Assembly: GCF_014637085.1 (NCBI RefSeq) | Contig: NZ_BMEU01000017.1 | Location: forward strand, 1 to 64,000 | From: Comamonas phosphati | GTDB lineage: Bacteria > Pseudomonadota > Gammaproteobacteria > Burkholderiales > Burkholderiaceae_C | DNA length: 64,000 nt | Direction: 5' to 3' | In this document: piece by piece, positions 9,377-19,353 of the stretch | Layout of the letters: the number at the start of each line of letters is the position of its first letter | How positions within the stretch are numbered: the first letter of the stretch is position 1 | The notes under the pieces: generated by a model | Told to the model about the DNA's origin: nothing | What the model saw: only the letters and a program-made list of their open reading frames with translations | Databases searched by the model: none | Position numbers and translations under genes: made by a program

Positions 9377-9408
9377 GTCGCTTCGCGCCTTCCCCCAAGG
9401 GGGACGAC
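9371..9408 (+). repeat. REP-like gene-terminal repeat, copy 2
   Basis: CCCTGAGTCGCTTCGCGCCT is followed by a C5/G5 hairpin and GACGAC, the same design as the copy at 612-653. Its TGA is the stop codon of the second permease. The element sits inside the kgu-like operon, so it may attenuate transcription between the permeases and the downstream binding protein. The following bases up to about 9470 hold no gene. Confidence 0.6.
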
Positions 9409-9541
9409 GCCCTCGCTACGGGGCGACCCTTGCTCGGCTTCCCGCCGATGGGCCGCGCCAGTCGCATGGAAAGCGCCATCAATGATTGACTGTCGCTACG
9501 CCCCTCTTTTTTCCGCCATTACCACAAGCAAGGAGACTCGC

Positions 9542-10336
9542 ATGTCGAACACCCACCGCCGCACTTTCACCCTGGGCCTGGCGGCCCTCGCCGCCGGCAG
9601 CCTGCTGCCCGGCATGGCCTCGGCCCAGGCCCTGGCCGACCTCAAGAAAAAGGGCAGGATCACCATCGGCATGCTGGTGGACTTCCCGCCCTACGGCATC
9701 ATGAGCAGCAGCAACCAGCCCGACGGCTATGACGCCGACGTGGCCAAGCTGCTGGCCAAGGACCTGGGCGTGGCCGCCGACATCGTGCCTGTCACCGGCC
9801 CCAACCGCATCCCCTTCCTGCTCACCGGCAAGGTGGACATGCTGATCGCCTCTCTGGCCATCACGCCCGAGCGCGCCAAGCAGGTGCTGTTCTCCAAGCC
9901 CTACTCGGCCGCCTCCATCGTGCTGTACGGCAATGCCAAGAGCCCCATCAAGACCGCTGCCGACCTCAAGGGCCTGCGCGTGGGCGTGGCCCGCGCCTCG
10001 ACCCAGGATGTGGCCGTGACCAAGGCCGCGCCCGAGGGCACGCAGATCCGCCGCTTCGACGACGACGCCTCGGCCATGCAGGCCCTGCTGTCGGGCCAGG
10101 TGGACGCCATCGGCTGCTCGGTCACCGTGGCCGCGCAGATCGCCAAGCGCGCACCGGCCGGCCAGTTCGAGACCAAGTTCCAGCTGCTGCAGCAGAACAT
10201 GGCTGTGGCGTTGCGCCCCGGCGAGGACGAGGTGGCCAAGGCCGTCAACGACTTCATCGCCAGGAACTCTGCCAACGGCGAGCTGAGCAAGCTCTACCAG
10301 AAGTGGCTGGGCGCCCCACTGCCCAAGCTGGACTGA
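9542..10336 (+). CDS. PAAT-type periplasmic substrate-binding protein
   Basis: This 264-residue solute-binding protein belongs to SBP family 3 (PF00497). An Arg-rich N-terminus (THRRTFTLG) and a hydrophobic stretch ending ASAQA make a signal peptide that may use the Tat route. The family features are visible: [37 protein letters not shown] and a PYSAAS hinge. AAGGAGACTCGC precedes the ATG at 9542. In-family members bind polar amino acids, but the context points to a sugar acid; ligand specificity cannot be read from sequence. Confidence 0.87.
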   Translation: MSNTHRRTFTLGLAALAAGSLLPGMASAQALADLKKKGRITIGMLVDFPPYGIMSSSNQPDGYDADVAKLLAKDLGVAADIVPVTGPNRIPFLLTGKVDMLIASLAITPERAKQVLFSKPYSAASIVLYGNAKSPIKTAADLKGLRVGVARASTQDVAVTKAAPEGTQIRRFDDDASAMQALLSGQVDAIGCSVTVAAQIAKRAPAGQFETKFQLLQQNMAVALRPGEDEVAKAVNDFIARNSANGELSKLYQKWLGAPLPKLD

Positions 10337-10362
10337 TCGCTGTTTTCCCTGCTGGAGCCCGC

Positions 10363-11124
<762 letters not shown>

Positions 11125-11125
11125 T

Positions 11126-11944
11126 ATGACACTCTCCGTCTCCACCGCCCCCGAAGCCGCTTCCCCGGCCCTGATCTCGCTGACCTCGTTCGGCGCCGCC
11201 GAGGTGCTGCGCCACGGCCAACTCTGGTTCGCCCGCCTCTCGCAGGCTGCCGGCGCCGATGGCGTGGAGGTGCGCGAGGAATTGCTGCAGAGCGCCGCGC
11301 GCGAACTGCCCGAGCTGGCGGCCTGGGCGCGCGAAGCCACACACAACGGCGCCATGGAACTGGTCTACTCCTGCCCGCAGCCGCTGTATGCGCAAGGCGG
11401 CGCGCTGGCGCTGGCCACGCTGCAGCACGCCATAGACGCCAGCCACCGGCTGGGCGCCGGCTGGCTCAAGATGTCCATCGGCGGCTTCGGCGCGCAATCG
11501 CAGGGTTTGCAGGGCTTCGATGCAATCCAGCAGGCGCTGGCCGGCACCGGCATCACGCTGCTGATCGAGAACGACCAGACCGTGGACGCCGGCACGCTGC
11601 AGGCGCTGGAGCGCTTCTTTGCCGGCGCGGATGCCGCCGGCCTGCCGCTGCCCATGACCTTCGACATGGGCAACTGGGCCTACCAGGGCGAATGTGCGCT
11701 GCAGGCCGCCCAGCGGCTGGCGCAGCGCGTGGGCTATGTGCATGCCAAGGGCGTGCAGCGCCTGCCCGCCAAATGGGTGGCCGTGCCGCTGGCCGAATCC
11801 CAGCTCCCCTGGCGCGCCACGCTGCGTGCACTGCCGGCCGGCGTGCCGCGCGCCATCGAGTACCCGCTGATCGGCGACGACCTCGAGGCCGTCACCCGCC
11901 GCGAGCTGCAGATTCTGCGCAACGCCACGGCCCTGCTCGCTTAA
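11126..11944 (+). CDS. kguE: Sugar phosphate isomerase/epimerase, KguE-like
   Basis: This 272-residue TIM-barrel protein of the xylose isomerase-like/AP endonuclease 2 family has GADGVEVREE near the N-terminus, LLIENDQT in the middle and MTFDMGNWAY with a C-terminal AIEYPLIGDD. In Pseudomonas kguE is the first gene of the 2-ketogluconate cluster, and its biochemical role is poorly defined. Identification rests on the family plus context: kinase, reductase and LacI-type regulator follow in the same order as kguE-kguK-kguD, and the operon has a PtxS operator. Confidence 0.75.
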   Translation: MTLSVSTAPEAASPALISLTSFGAAEVLRHGQLWFARLSQAAGADGVEVREELLQSAARELPELAAWAREATHNGAMELVYSCPQPLYAQGGALALATLQHAIDASHRLGAGWLKMSIGGFGAQSQGLQGFDAIQQALAGTGITLLIENDQTVDAGTLQALERFFAGADAAGLPLPMTFDMGNWAYQGECALQAAQRLAQRVGYVHAKGVQRLPAKWVAVPLAESQLPWRATLRALPAGVPRAIEYPLIGDDLEAVTRRELQILRNATALLA

Positions 11945-11968
11945 TATTCCCCTTCTGCTCCTGATTCC

Positions 11969-12925
11969 ATGACCGCCACCGCCAAAGCCTTCGATGTCGC
12001 CGTCTTCGGCGAAGCCATGCTGCTCTTGATCGCCGACCGCCCGGGTCCGCTGGAGCTGGCCGAGGCCTTCACCAAGCGCATCGCCGGCGCCGAGATCAAC
12101 GTGGCCACGGGCCTGTCGCGCCTGGGCTTCGACGTGCACTGGACCAGCCGCCTGGGCGCCGACTCCATGGGCCGCTACCTGGTCAAGCAGATGCAGAGCG
12201 AAGGCGTGAACTGCGAGCACGTGGTGCTGGACGCCGCGCAACGCACGGGTTTCCAGTTCAAGGGCCGCGTCGAAGACGGCAGCGACCCCGCCGTCGAATA
12301 CCACCGCAAGGGTTCGGCCGCGAGTCTGATGGTGCCCGCCGACATCGACGAGCCCTGGCTTGCCGGCGCGCGCCACCTGCACGCCACCGGCGTGTTCCCG
12401 GCGATCTCCGAGACCGCGCTGGCCACCGCCGGGCGCACGCTGCAGATCGCCCGTGCCGGCGGCAGCACCATCTCCTTCGACCCCAATCTGCGCCCCGCGC
12501 TGTGGAAGGACGAGGCCACCATGCGCCGCGAACTCAATGCGCTGGCCGCCGGCGCCGACTGGGTGCTGCCCGGCCAGGCCGAGGGAGAGCTGCTGACCGG
12601 CCACAAAAGCCCCGAGGCCATCGCGCGCTTCTACCGCGACCAGGGCGCCAGTCTGGTCGTCGTCAAGCTCGGCGCCGAGGGCGCCTACTACGACCATGCC
12701 ACGCTGGGCTGCGGCCACGTGCCGGGCTGTCCGGTCGAGAAGGTGGTGGACACCGTGGGCGCGGGCGACGCCTTTGCCGTCGGCGTGATCAGCGGCATGC
12801 TCGACGGCCTGGCCGTGCCCGAGGCCGTGAGGCGCGCCTGCTGGATAGGCGCGCGCCAGGTACAGGTGCTGGGCGACTCCGAGGGCCTGCCCACCCGCGC
12901 CGAACTGCAGGCCGCAGGCTACTGA
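11969..12925 (+). CDS. kguK: PfkB-family 2-ketogluconate kinase
   Basis: This 318-residue ribokinase-fold sugar kinase carries the PfkB signature DTVGAGDAF at 261-269, with the catalytic base Asp267, and an N-terminal FGEAMLLL/GAEINVATGLSRLG substrate segment like 2-keto-3-deoxygluconate and 2-ketogluconate kinases. Context favours 2-ketogluconate, phosphorylated to 2-keto-6-phosphogluconate; KDG kinase is the main alternative. It lies 24 bases after kguE and 16 bases before kguD. Confidence 0.8.
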   Translation: MTATAKAFDVAVFGEAMLLLIADRPGPLELAEAFTKRIAGAEINVATGLSRLGFDVHWTSRLGADSMGRYLVKQMQSEGVNCEHVVLDAAQRTGFQFKGRVEDGSDPAVEYHRKGSAASLMVPADIDEPWLAGARHLHATGVFPAISETALATAGRTLQIARAGGSTISFDPNLRPALWKDEATMRRELNALAAGADWVLPGQAEGELLTGHKSPEAIARFYRDQGASLVVVKLGAEGAYYDHATLGCGHVPGCPVEKVVDTVGAGDAFAVGVISGMLDGLAVPEAVRRACWIGARQVQVLGDSEGLPTRAELQAAGY

Positions 12926-12941
12926 CCCGGAGCACTGCCCC

Positions 12942-13916
12942 ATGTCCCAGGTGCTGGTATTCCGCGAACTGCAGGGCGGCCTGCTGGCAAAGCTGCAGGC
13001 CGTGCACGACGTGACCATGGCCAACCCGCGCAAAAGCGAACAGCACGCCGCCTTCATGGCCGCACTGCCCACGACCGAGGCGCTGATCGGATCGAGCTTT
13101 CCCATCACCGGCGAACTGCTGGACCAGGCCCCGCGGCTGAAAGTCATCTCCAGCATCTCGGTGGGCGTGGACAACTACCCGCTGGCCTCTCTGGCGGCGC
13201 GCGGCATCACGCTGTGCCACACGCCCGGCGTGCTGACCGAGACCACGGCCGACACCATCTTCACGCTGGTGCTGGCCACCAGCCGCCGCGTGCTCGAACT
13301 GGCCAGTCTGGTGCGCGAGGGCCGCTGGACGAAGAACATCGGTGAGGACCTGTTCGGCTGGGACGTGCACCACAAGACCATCGCCATCCTGGGCTTCGGC
13401 CGCATCGGCCAGGCCGTGGCGCAGCGCGCGGCCCTGGGTTTCGGCATGCAGGTGCTCTACACCAACACCAGCCCGATCGAAGTGCCCGGGCTGCAGGGCC
13501 GTGCGCGCCAGGTATCGCTGCCGGAAGCGCTGGCCGGTGCCGACATCGTGGTCAGCACGCTGCCGCTGACGTCCGCCACGCACCGGCTGATCAACGACGC
13601 CACGCTGGCGCAGATGCGAGCCGGCGCCTTCTTCATCAACGGCTCGCGCGGCGGCATCGTCGACGAGGCGGCGCTGCTGCGCGCACTGGACAGCGGCCGG
13701 CTGCGCGGCGCAGGGCTCGATGTGTTCGAGCCCGAACCGCTGCCGTTTTCTTCGCCACTGCGCACGCACCCGCGCGTCACGCCGCTGCCGCACGCCGGCT
13801 CGGCCACGCACGAAACGCGCCGCGCCATGGCCGAGATGGCGGTGGCCAATCTGCTCGCCGTGCTGGCGGGCCGCACGCCGGCAGCAGCCTATCCACTGCC
13901 GGCCCCGCAGCCATGA
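12942..13916 (+). CDS. kguD: D-2-hydroxyacid dehydrogenase, 2-ketogluconate-6-phosphate reductase-like
   Basis: This 324-residue NAD(P)-dependent dehydrogenase of the GhrB/KguD group has the Rossmann glycine motif GFGRIG near 153-158, catalytic Arg at about 236 in NGSRGG, Glu263 or Glu265 in DVFEPEP and His284 in LPHAGSAT. In the kgu pathway this enzyme reduces 2-keto-6-phosphogluconate to 6-phosphogluconate, feeding the Entner-Doudoroff route. GhrB-type 2-ketogluconate reductase is the alternative. The stop overlaps the start of ptxS by 4 bases (ATGA), which implies translational coupling. Confidence 0.8.
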   Translation: MSQVLVFRELQGGLLAKLQAVHDVTMANPRKSEQHAAFMAALPTTEALIGSSFPITGELLDQAPRLKVISSISVGVDNYPLASLAARGITLCHTPGVLTETTADTIFTLVLATSRRVLELASLVREGRWTKNIGEDLFGWDVHHKTIAILGFGRIGQAVAQRAALGFGMQVLYTNTSPIEVPGLQGRARQVSLPEALAGADIVVSTLPLTSATHRLINDATLAQMRAGAFFINGSRGGIVDEAALLRALDSGRLRGAGLDVFEPEPLPFSSPLRTHPRVTPLPHAGSATHETRRAMAEMAVANLLAVLAGRTPAAAYPLPAPQP

Positions 13917-14962
13917 GCGCGCACCGCTCGGATCGCGCCGTGTCAGGCCGGGCCACCATTGCCGACGTGGCGCTGCAGGCCGGCGTCTCCAAGGCCACGG
14001 TATCGCGCTATCTCAACAACAGGCACGAGCTGCTCACGCCCGATATCTCCGAACGCGTACGCCAGGCCATCGAGACCCTGGGCTACCGCCCCAGCCCCAT
14101 GGCTCAGGCCCTCAAGCATGGGCGCTCGCGGCTGATCGGACTGGCCGTGGCCGATATCACGAATCCGTTCTCCGTCGCCGTGCTGCAGGGCGCCGAAAAA
14201 GCCTGCCAGGAAGCCGGCTACCTGCTGGTGCTGTTCAACCTGGGCAACGAACCCGGACGCGAACGCGATGCGCTGCAGACCCTGACGGACTACCAGATCG
14301 ACGGCCTGATCCTCAACCGCGTGGATACCCGCGAGCAGTTGTGGCAAAGCGCTGCCGAGTACGGCAAGCCCATCGTTCTGGTGGACCGCGCCCAGGAAGG
14401 TGTGGATGCCGACTTTGTTTCCGTGGACAACGCGGCAGCGGTCACGCTGGCGCTGGAGCATCTGCAGGCGCGCGGCTGGGGCGAGGTGCTGCTGGTCAGC
14501 GAGCCCTGCAACGGCGTGAGCTCGCGCGCCGCGCGCCGCGACACCTTTGTCTCGGCCATGGCGGCGCAGGCCGGTCGGCCCCAGGGCCTGCGCGGCAGCT
14601 TCTGGGAAAGCACGCCGGACAACCAGGAACAGCTCATGCAGCGCCTGCAACTGCTGCGGGCCCATGCAGAGCAGACCCGCCGCCGCCCTGCCGTGCTGAC
14701 CGGCAATGCCGTGGCCACCCTGCGGATCGCCTCGGCGGCCCAAGCGCTAGGCTGGACACTGGGCCGGGAACTGGGCTTCATCGGCATCGACGAGACGGAA
14801 TGGGCGCCGCTCATCGGCCCGGGCCTGAGCACCATTGCACAGCCCACCGATGCACTGGGCCGCACGGCCGCGTGCTGCCTGATCGAGCGGCTGCAGGGCT
14901 GGAGCGGCCCGGCGCGCAGAATCGAGCTGCCGGGCAGGCTGCAGATGCGCGGCTCTTCGTGA
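13913..14962 (+). CDS. ptxS: LacI-type transcriptional regulator, PtxS-like
   Basis: This 349-residue protein has an N-terminal LacI helix-turn-helix (IADVALQAGVSKATVSRYLN, about 17-36), the hinge segment PSPMAQALKHGRS and a periplasmic-binding-protein-like sensor domain (LIGLAVADITNPF onward). PtxS of Pseudomonas represses the kgu operon and releases DNA on binding 2-ketogluconate. The perfect PtxS operator at 8000-8013 and the linked kguE, kguK and kguD genes make PtxS the best assignment. Being last in the operon implies autoregulation, unlike the separately transcribed ptxS of Pseudomonas. Confidence 0.82.
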   Translation: MSAHRSDRAVSGRATIADVALQAGVSKATVSRYLNNRHELLTPDISERVRQAIETLGYRPSPMAQALKHGRSRLIGLAVADITNPFSVAVLQGAEKACQEAGYLLVLFNLGNEPGRERDALQTLTDYQIDGLILNRVDTREQLWQSAAEYGKPIVLVDRAQEGVDADFVSVDNAAAVTLALEHLQARGWGEVLLVSEPCNGVSSRAARRDTFVSAMAAQAGRPQGLRGSFWESTPDNQEQLMQRLQLLRAHAEQTRRRPAVLTGNAVATLRIASAAQALGWTLGRELGFIGIDETEWAPLIGPGLSTIAQPTDALGRTAACCLIERLQGWSGPARRIELPGRLQMRGSS

Positions 14963-15144
14963 TCGCCCCGGCGGCCGAACGGGAAAATCACCGGCGAAAA
15001 CGGCCCATGGCCCGCCGGCTTTGGCCGCGCACGGGCGGCAGCGGTTTTCTGACTGAAGAATTGGCCGGCCTGGCCGATATACGTAACAAAAAATATCAGA
15101 AATGCAATCCGTGCCCATAATCGGGCACACGCAAAGTCCGACCC

Positions 15145-15837
15145 ATGAGCCAACCCCACGCCCCCATCATCCACCGCACGGAAGACGTGCTTATCAGCCT
15201 GTGCAACTCCGTCTCGCGCGTGCTGCAGGTCGCCACCCAGTGCCCCATCCAGTATTCGGGCATGGTGCAGCGCATCACCAAGACCAGCCTCAAGCCCGAC
15301 ATCGGCTGCTTCGTGCTGATCGACGGCAGCTTCTCGGGCCTGATCATCATCAACTTCTCGGCCGACGCGGCCATGGAGCTGTACCGCAGCTACCTGCTGT
15401 CCATGGGCATGGCCGAAAGCGACCTGGCCAGCTCCTACACCTCGGATGAGGTCAGCAACGTCATGGGCGAACTCATGAACCAGGTCGCGGGCGACTTCAC
15501 CAGCAAGGTGCAGCGCGAGATGCAGACCCACATCACGCAAAGCCAGCCCAAGATGATCCGCCTGAACAAACAGGTCAACCTCAGCGTGGACGCCAACCTC
15601 GACGCCCCCGAGGCCCGCCGCGTGACCTTCTACACCGGCAACCACAACCTTTTCTATCTGGAGATGGCCGTGGACCACACGGAGTTCATCAAGATCGTGG
15701 ACTTCGAACCCCAGGAAAAGCCCGATCCCGACGCGCTCATGGCCCAGGCCCAGCACGCGCGCACCAGTGCACCCGCTGCAGCGCCGGCCGCAGCTTCGGC
15801 CGATACCGACGAGCTGCTCAAATCCCTGGGCCTTTGA
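15145..15837 (+). CDS. DUF3334 family protein
   Basis: This 230-residue protein has no signal peptide or membrane segment. It looks like the DUF3334 family: an N-terminal TEDVLISLCNSVSRVLQVAT helix, a conserved central SYTSDEVSNVMGELMNQVAGDF segment resembling the CheC/CheX phosphatase helix E--N-h-GE--N, and an Ala/Pro-rich linker before a C-terminal DELLKSLGL tail. The short acidic C-terminal peptide after a flexible linker resembles docking tails of chemotaxis proteins. The family has no firm function that I know of; a chemotaxis or signalling role is inference from the CheX-like motif. Confidence 0.7.
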   Translation: MSQPHAPIIHRTEDVLISLCNSVSRVLQVATQCPIQYSGMVQRITKTSLKPDIGCFVLIDGSFSGLIIINFSADAAMELYRSYLLSMGMAESDLASSYTSDEVSNVMGELMNQVAGDFTSKVQREMQTHITQSQPKMIRLNKQVNLSVDANLDAPEARRVTFYTGNHNLFYLEMAVDHTEFIKIVDFEPQEKPDPDALMAQAQHARTSAPAAAPAAASADTDELLKSLGL

Positions 15838-15990
15838 TCTTCAGGGCTTGCAGCCAACCGGCGACCCCAGGGTCGCTTTTTCTTTGCCCCGCCTCTCTTG
15901 CCCATGCCATCGGCATGACCCCATGCCAGCAACGATATGCGCCATCCAAAATAATTTGAATCCCAACTATTTGTACACCTTCGATTTTCC

Positions 15991-16476
15991 ATGACCGCAT
16001 CCACGCCCGCGCCGGCCGCAGAACCGCTGGAGGAACGCCAGCGCCAGCTCATGTTCGCCATGGCCCAGGTCAACAAGCAGTGGCGCCGCACGCTGGACCG
16101 GCTGCTGGCCCCCATGGGCCTGACCCAGGCCCTGTGGCTACCGCTGCTGCACCTCGAGCACGGCCACGGCCCCATGCGGCAAAAGGATCTGGCGCATTCG
16201 CTGGGGCTGGACAGCTCCTCCATCGTGCGACTGATCGACGGCCTGGCCGCCCAGGGCTGGGTCGAGCGCATCGACGACAGCGACCGGCGCGTCAAGCGCA
16301 TCCAGCTGACCGCCGCGGGCCAGGCCCAGGTGCAGGCCGTCAAGCAGGTGGTGGCCTCGGCGCGCTCCGAAGCCATGCGGGATATCGCCCCCGAGAGTGT
16401 GGATGCCGCGCTGGCCATGCTGCAGTCCCTGCTGGCGACCATGGACGGCATGGAACCGGAGCCGCCCGGGCCCTGA
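15991..16476 (+). CDS. MarR-family transcriptional regulator
   Basis: This 161-residue winged-helix protein has MRQKDLAHSLGLDSSSIVRLIDGLAAQGWVER-type recognition helices (about 53-84) and the wing DDSDRRVKRIQLTAAG, both hallmarks of MarR regulators. It lies 59 bases upstream of an MFS drug-efflux gene on the same strand, a common pairing in which the regulator represses the pump until a phenolic or drug ligand binds. The ligand is unknown. Confidence 0.88.
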   Translation: MTASTPAPAAEPLEERQRQLMFAMAQVNKQWRRTLDRLLAPMGLTQALWLPLLHLEHGHGPMRQKDLAHSLGLDSSSIVRLIDGLAAQGWVERIDDSDRRVKRIQLTAAGQAQVQAVKQVVASARSEAMRDIAPESVDAALAMLQSLLATMDGMEPEPPGP

Positions 16477-16535
16477 CGAGCCCTGGTTCCCGTCCCGCCT
16501 TCGACTCTGCCCTTTTCCGCCCATCACCCCGCTTC

Positions 16536-17720
16536 ATGCAAGACACTGCATCTCCCGCCCGCAAGGCTCCGCTCTGGCTGCTGGCCTGCGTCACCATCGT
16601 CGGCACCCTGGCCATGCACATGTTCATCCCGGCCCTCCCGGACGCTGCCCGCGGCTTCGGCGTCGGAGCCGGCCAGATGCAGCAGACCATTACCGTCTAT
16701 ATCCTGGGCATGGCCCTGGGCCAGCTGATCTACGGCCCGCTGTCGGACAGCCTGGGCCGCCGCCCCATGCTGCTCGCGGGCCTTACCCTCTACACCCTGG
16801 CCAGCACGGCGGCTTTTCTCTCGCCATCGGCGCCTTGGCTGATCGGCGCGCGCCTGTTCCAGGCACTGGGCGGCTGCGCGGGCCTGGCCCTGGGCCGTGC
16901 CATCGCGCGCGACACGGCCACACCGGAGACGGCCGTGGGCACCCTGGCCCTGCTCAACCTCATCATGATGGTGGGCCCCGGCGTGGCCCCCGCGATTGGC
17001 TCGCTGGTGGATGCGGCCTGGGGCTGGCGCGCCATCTTCGCGCTGCTGGCCGCATTGGGCCTGCTCACGGCCGTGAACGTCTGGCGCACGCTGCCCGAAA
17101 CCGGCCGCCCCACGGGCCAGCTGCACTGGCGCACCGTGTTCGGCGATTACCGCCGGCTGCTGGGCACGCCGCAGTTCGTGGGCTTTGCCGTCGGCGGCGG
17201 CTGCGCCACCACCTCGATCTACGCCTTCCTGGCCGCGGCCCCCTTTATCTTCATCGAGCAGCTGCATGCCAGCAAACCACAGGTCGGCCTCTACCTGGGC
17301 ATTCTGATGGCCGGCATGGCCGTGGGCAACGCGCTGGCGCGCCAGCTCATCAGGCGCTGGCCGCTGGAAAAGCTGATGCTGGGCGGCAATCTGCTCAGCA
17401 TCGCCTCTGCCTCCCTGCTGCTGCTGCTGGCGCTGCTGGGCCAGCTGGAGATTGCCAGCGTGGTCGGCCTCATGGTGCTGTTCAGCCTGGGCGCCGGCAT
17501 GACCAGCCCCGCGGCGCTGACCAAGGCGCTGGGCGTGCATACCGACCTGACAGGCTCTGCCGCCGGCGTCTATGGCTGCGCGCAGATGATGGTGGGCGGC
17601 CTGTGCACGCTGGGCGCCAGCCTGGGCGGCAACCCCGCCCTGTCGGCCTTTGCCGTGCTCTTTATCGCCGGAATCATGGGCCAGCTAGGCTTCCGAACGG
17701 CCTTGCGCCTGGGCCGATAA
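16536..17720 (+). CDS. Bcr/CflA-type MFS multidrug efflux transporter
   Basis: This 394-residue protein has twelve predicted membrane segments and the MFS motif GPLSDSLGRRPMLL (about 68-81) after TM2, plus the antiporter motif-C-like GPGVAPAIG in TM5. That arrangement fits the 12-TM Bcr/CflA drug:proton antiporters. The ATG at 16536 gives a normal-length protein; a longer open frame starting at 16080 overlaps the MarR gene and has no support. The 3' end overlaps the convergent SulP gene by 36 bases. Confidence 0.85.
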   Translation: MQDTASPARKAPLWLLACVTIVGTLAMHMFIPALPDAARGFGVGAGQMQQTITVYILGMALGQLIYGPLSDSLGRRPMLLAGLTLYTLASTAAFLSPSAPWLIGARLFQALGGCAGLALGRAIARDTATPETAVGTLALLNLIMMVGPGVAPAIGSLVDAAWGWRAIFALLAALGLLTAVNVWRTLPETGRPTGQLHWRTVFGDYRRLLGTPQFVGFAVGGGCATTSIYAFLAAAPFIFIEQLHASKPQVGLYLGILMAGMAVGNALARQLIRRWPLEKLMLGGNLLSIASASLLLLLALLGQLEIASVVGLMVLFSLGAGMTSPAALTKALGVHTDLTGSAAGVYGCAQMMVGGLCTLGASLGGNPALSAFAVLFIAGIMGQLGFRTALRLGR

Positions 17721-19352
17721 GCCCTGGTCCGGCAGCCAGGGCCTGACGGCGTCGTCCACGCTCCAGGCCACATAGGCGCTGGCCGGCAGGGCCGCCACTT
17801 GCATGCGCGCCAGCAGCTCGCGCACGGTGTCCTTGGTTCGCGCCAGCACCAGCGGCAGCCCCTGCTGCTGCATCTGCGCGGCAAATTCGGCCAGCGCCTC
17901 CACGCTGGTGCTATCCAGGTCGGGTGACTCCTCCAGGCTCAGCACCACCGCGCGCAGGCCCGCGCCACGCTGCAGCTCCACGCGCTCGCGGATGGCGGCA
18001 AAGATGGCATCGGCATTGCCGAAGAACAGCGGTGCCTCGGGCCGGGCGATCAGCACGCCCGGAACCGCCGCCGCCTCGGGGTGGCGCGCGGTATCCACAT
18101 AGTCGCGCGACTGCGCCAGCTGCCCCAGCCAGCTCACGCGCGGCTCGGCAAAGCGCTTGAGCAGCATGGCGATGCTGACCGCGATGGCCAGCAGCAGGCC
18201 GTCGAGCACGCCCAGCAGGATCACCGCCACAAAGGCCGCCAGCACGACGAAGCGGTCGCGCTTCCAGGCGAAATACGGCCGTATGACCGCAGGGTTCAGC
18301 GTATGGGCCACGGCATGGATGACGATGGCCGCGAGCAGCGGCTCGGGAATGCGCTCCATCCACGGCAGCAGCTGCCATACCAGCAGACCCACCACCGCAC
18401 AGGCGATCAGACCCGCGGCCTTGCTGCGCGCGCCGGCCACCTCGTTGGCCGAACTGGCCGAATACCCGGCCCCCACCGGCATGCCCTGGAACAGCGCCGA
18501 CAGTGCATTGGCCGCGCCCAGCGCCACCAGATCGCGGTTGGGCGAGACCGCATCGCCATGGCGCAGCGCCAGGGTGCGGATGGAGCTGTATGACTCGGCA
18601 TACAGGATCAGCGCCAGCGCCATGGCCAGCTGGCCCGCGCGCAGCCAGTCGGCCAGGGCCAGCGCCGGCACCTCGGGCCGGCTGCCGCCCAAAGCCAGCG
18701 AGCCCACGGCCTTGATGCCCCAGAGCTGGCAATAGCCCAGCGCATCGAGCGCAATGCCCACCGCGATTACCAGCAGCGCGCCCGGCACGGTTTTCCAGCG
18801 CGCCAACAGGCGCAGCACCAGCAGCGCCACCAGCATCATCGCCAGGCCGTAGGGGTTCCACTGCCGCCACTGGCTCAACAGATCCCAGGCATAGTGCAGA
18901 AAGTCGCTGTGCACCGGATGCACGCCCACGGCCACGGGCAGCTGCTTGACCACGATGGTCAGCGCCAGCCCCAGCGCAAAGCCGCGCAGCACCGGCTTGG
19001 CGATGAACTGCGACACCGCGCCCAGGCGCGCCAGCCCGGCCAGTGCGAAGATCACGCCGGCCATCAGCACCATGGCCACGCCCATCAGGTGGCGGTGCTC
19101 GTCGCTCACATGCAGCACCGAGGCCGTGGCCGCCGCCAGCACCGCGGCCGCCGACGAAGTCGACGAGACGATGGCAAAGCGGCTGCTGCCCAGCAGCCCG
19201 TAGGCCAGCAGGCCCGCGAACAGCGCCATCACGCCGGCCTGCGGCGGCACTCCGGCAATGCCCGCATAGGCCACGGCCTCGGGCAGCAGCAGACCGGCGA
19301 TGGACAGGCCGGCCACCCAATCCGCCCCTGCGGGCCGCGCTGGCATGTGCAT
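17685..19352 (-). CDS. SulP-family inorganic anion transporter with STAS domain
   Basis: This 555-residue protein has ten or more membrane segments followed from about residue 430 by a STAS domain (VLSLEESPDLDSTSVEALAE). The family signature region GIAGVPPQAGVMAL-type loop and FQGMPVGAGYSASSANEVAGARS (about 280-302) are present. SulP proteins carry sulfate, bicarbonate, dicarboxylates or other anions; the substrate cannot be read here. The gene is convergent with the MFS gene and ends inside its 3' end. The ParB-like gene starts upstream on the same strand with a 1-base gap. Confidence 0.9.
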   Translation of the reverse strand: MHMPARPAGADWVAGLSIAGLLLPEAVAYAGIAGVPPQAGVMALFAGLLAYGLLGSSRFAIVSSTSSAAAVLAAATASVLHVSDEHRHLMGVAMVLMAGVIFALAGLARLGAVSQFIAKPVLRGFALGLALTIVVKQLPVAVGVHPVHSDFLHYAWDLLSQWRQWNPYGLAMMLVALLVLRLLARWKTVPGALLVIAVGIALDALGYCQLWGIKAVGSLALGGSRPEVPALALADWLRAGQLAMALALILYAESYSSIRTLALRHGDAVSPNRDLVALGAANALSALFQGMPVGAGYSASSANEVAGARSKAAGLIACAVVGLLVWQLLPWMERIPEPLLAAIVIHAVAHTLNPAVIRPYFAWKRDRFVVLAAFVAVILLGVLDGLLLAIAVSIAMLLKRFAEPRVSWLGQLAQSRDYVDTARHPEAAAVPGVLIARPEAPLFFGNADAIFAAIRERVELQRGAGLRAVVLSLEESPDLDSTSVEALAEFAAQMQQQGLPLVLARTKDTVRELLARMQVAALPASAYVAWSVDDAVRPWLPDQGLSAQAQGRSEA

Positions 19353-19353
19353 C

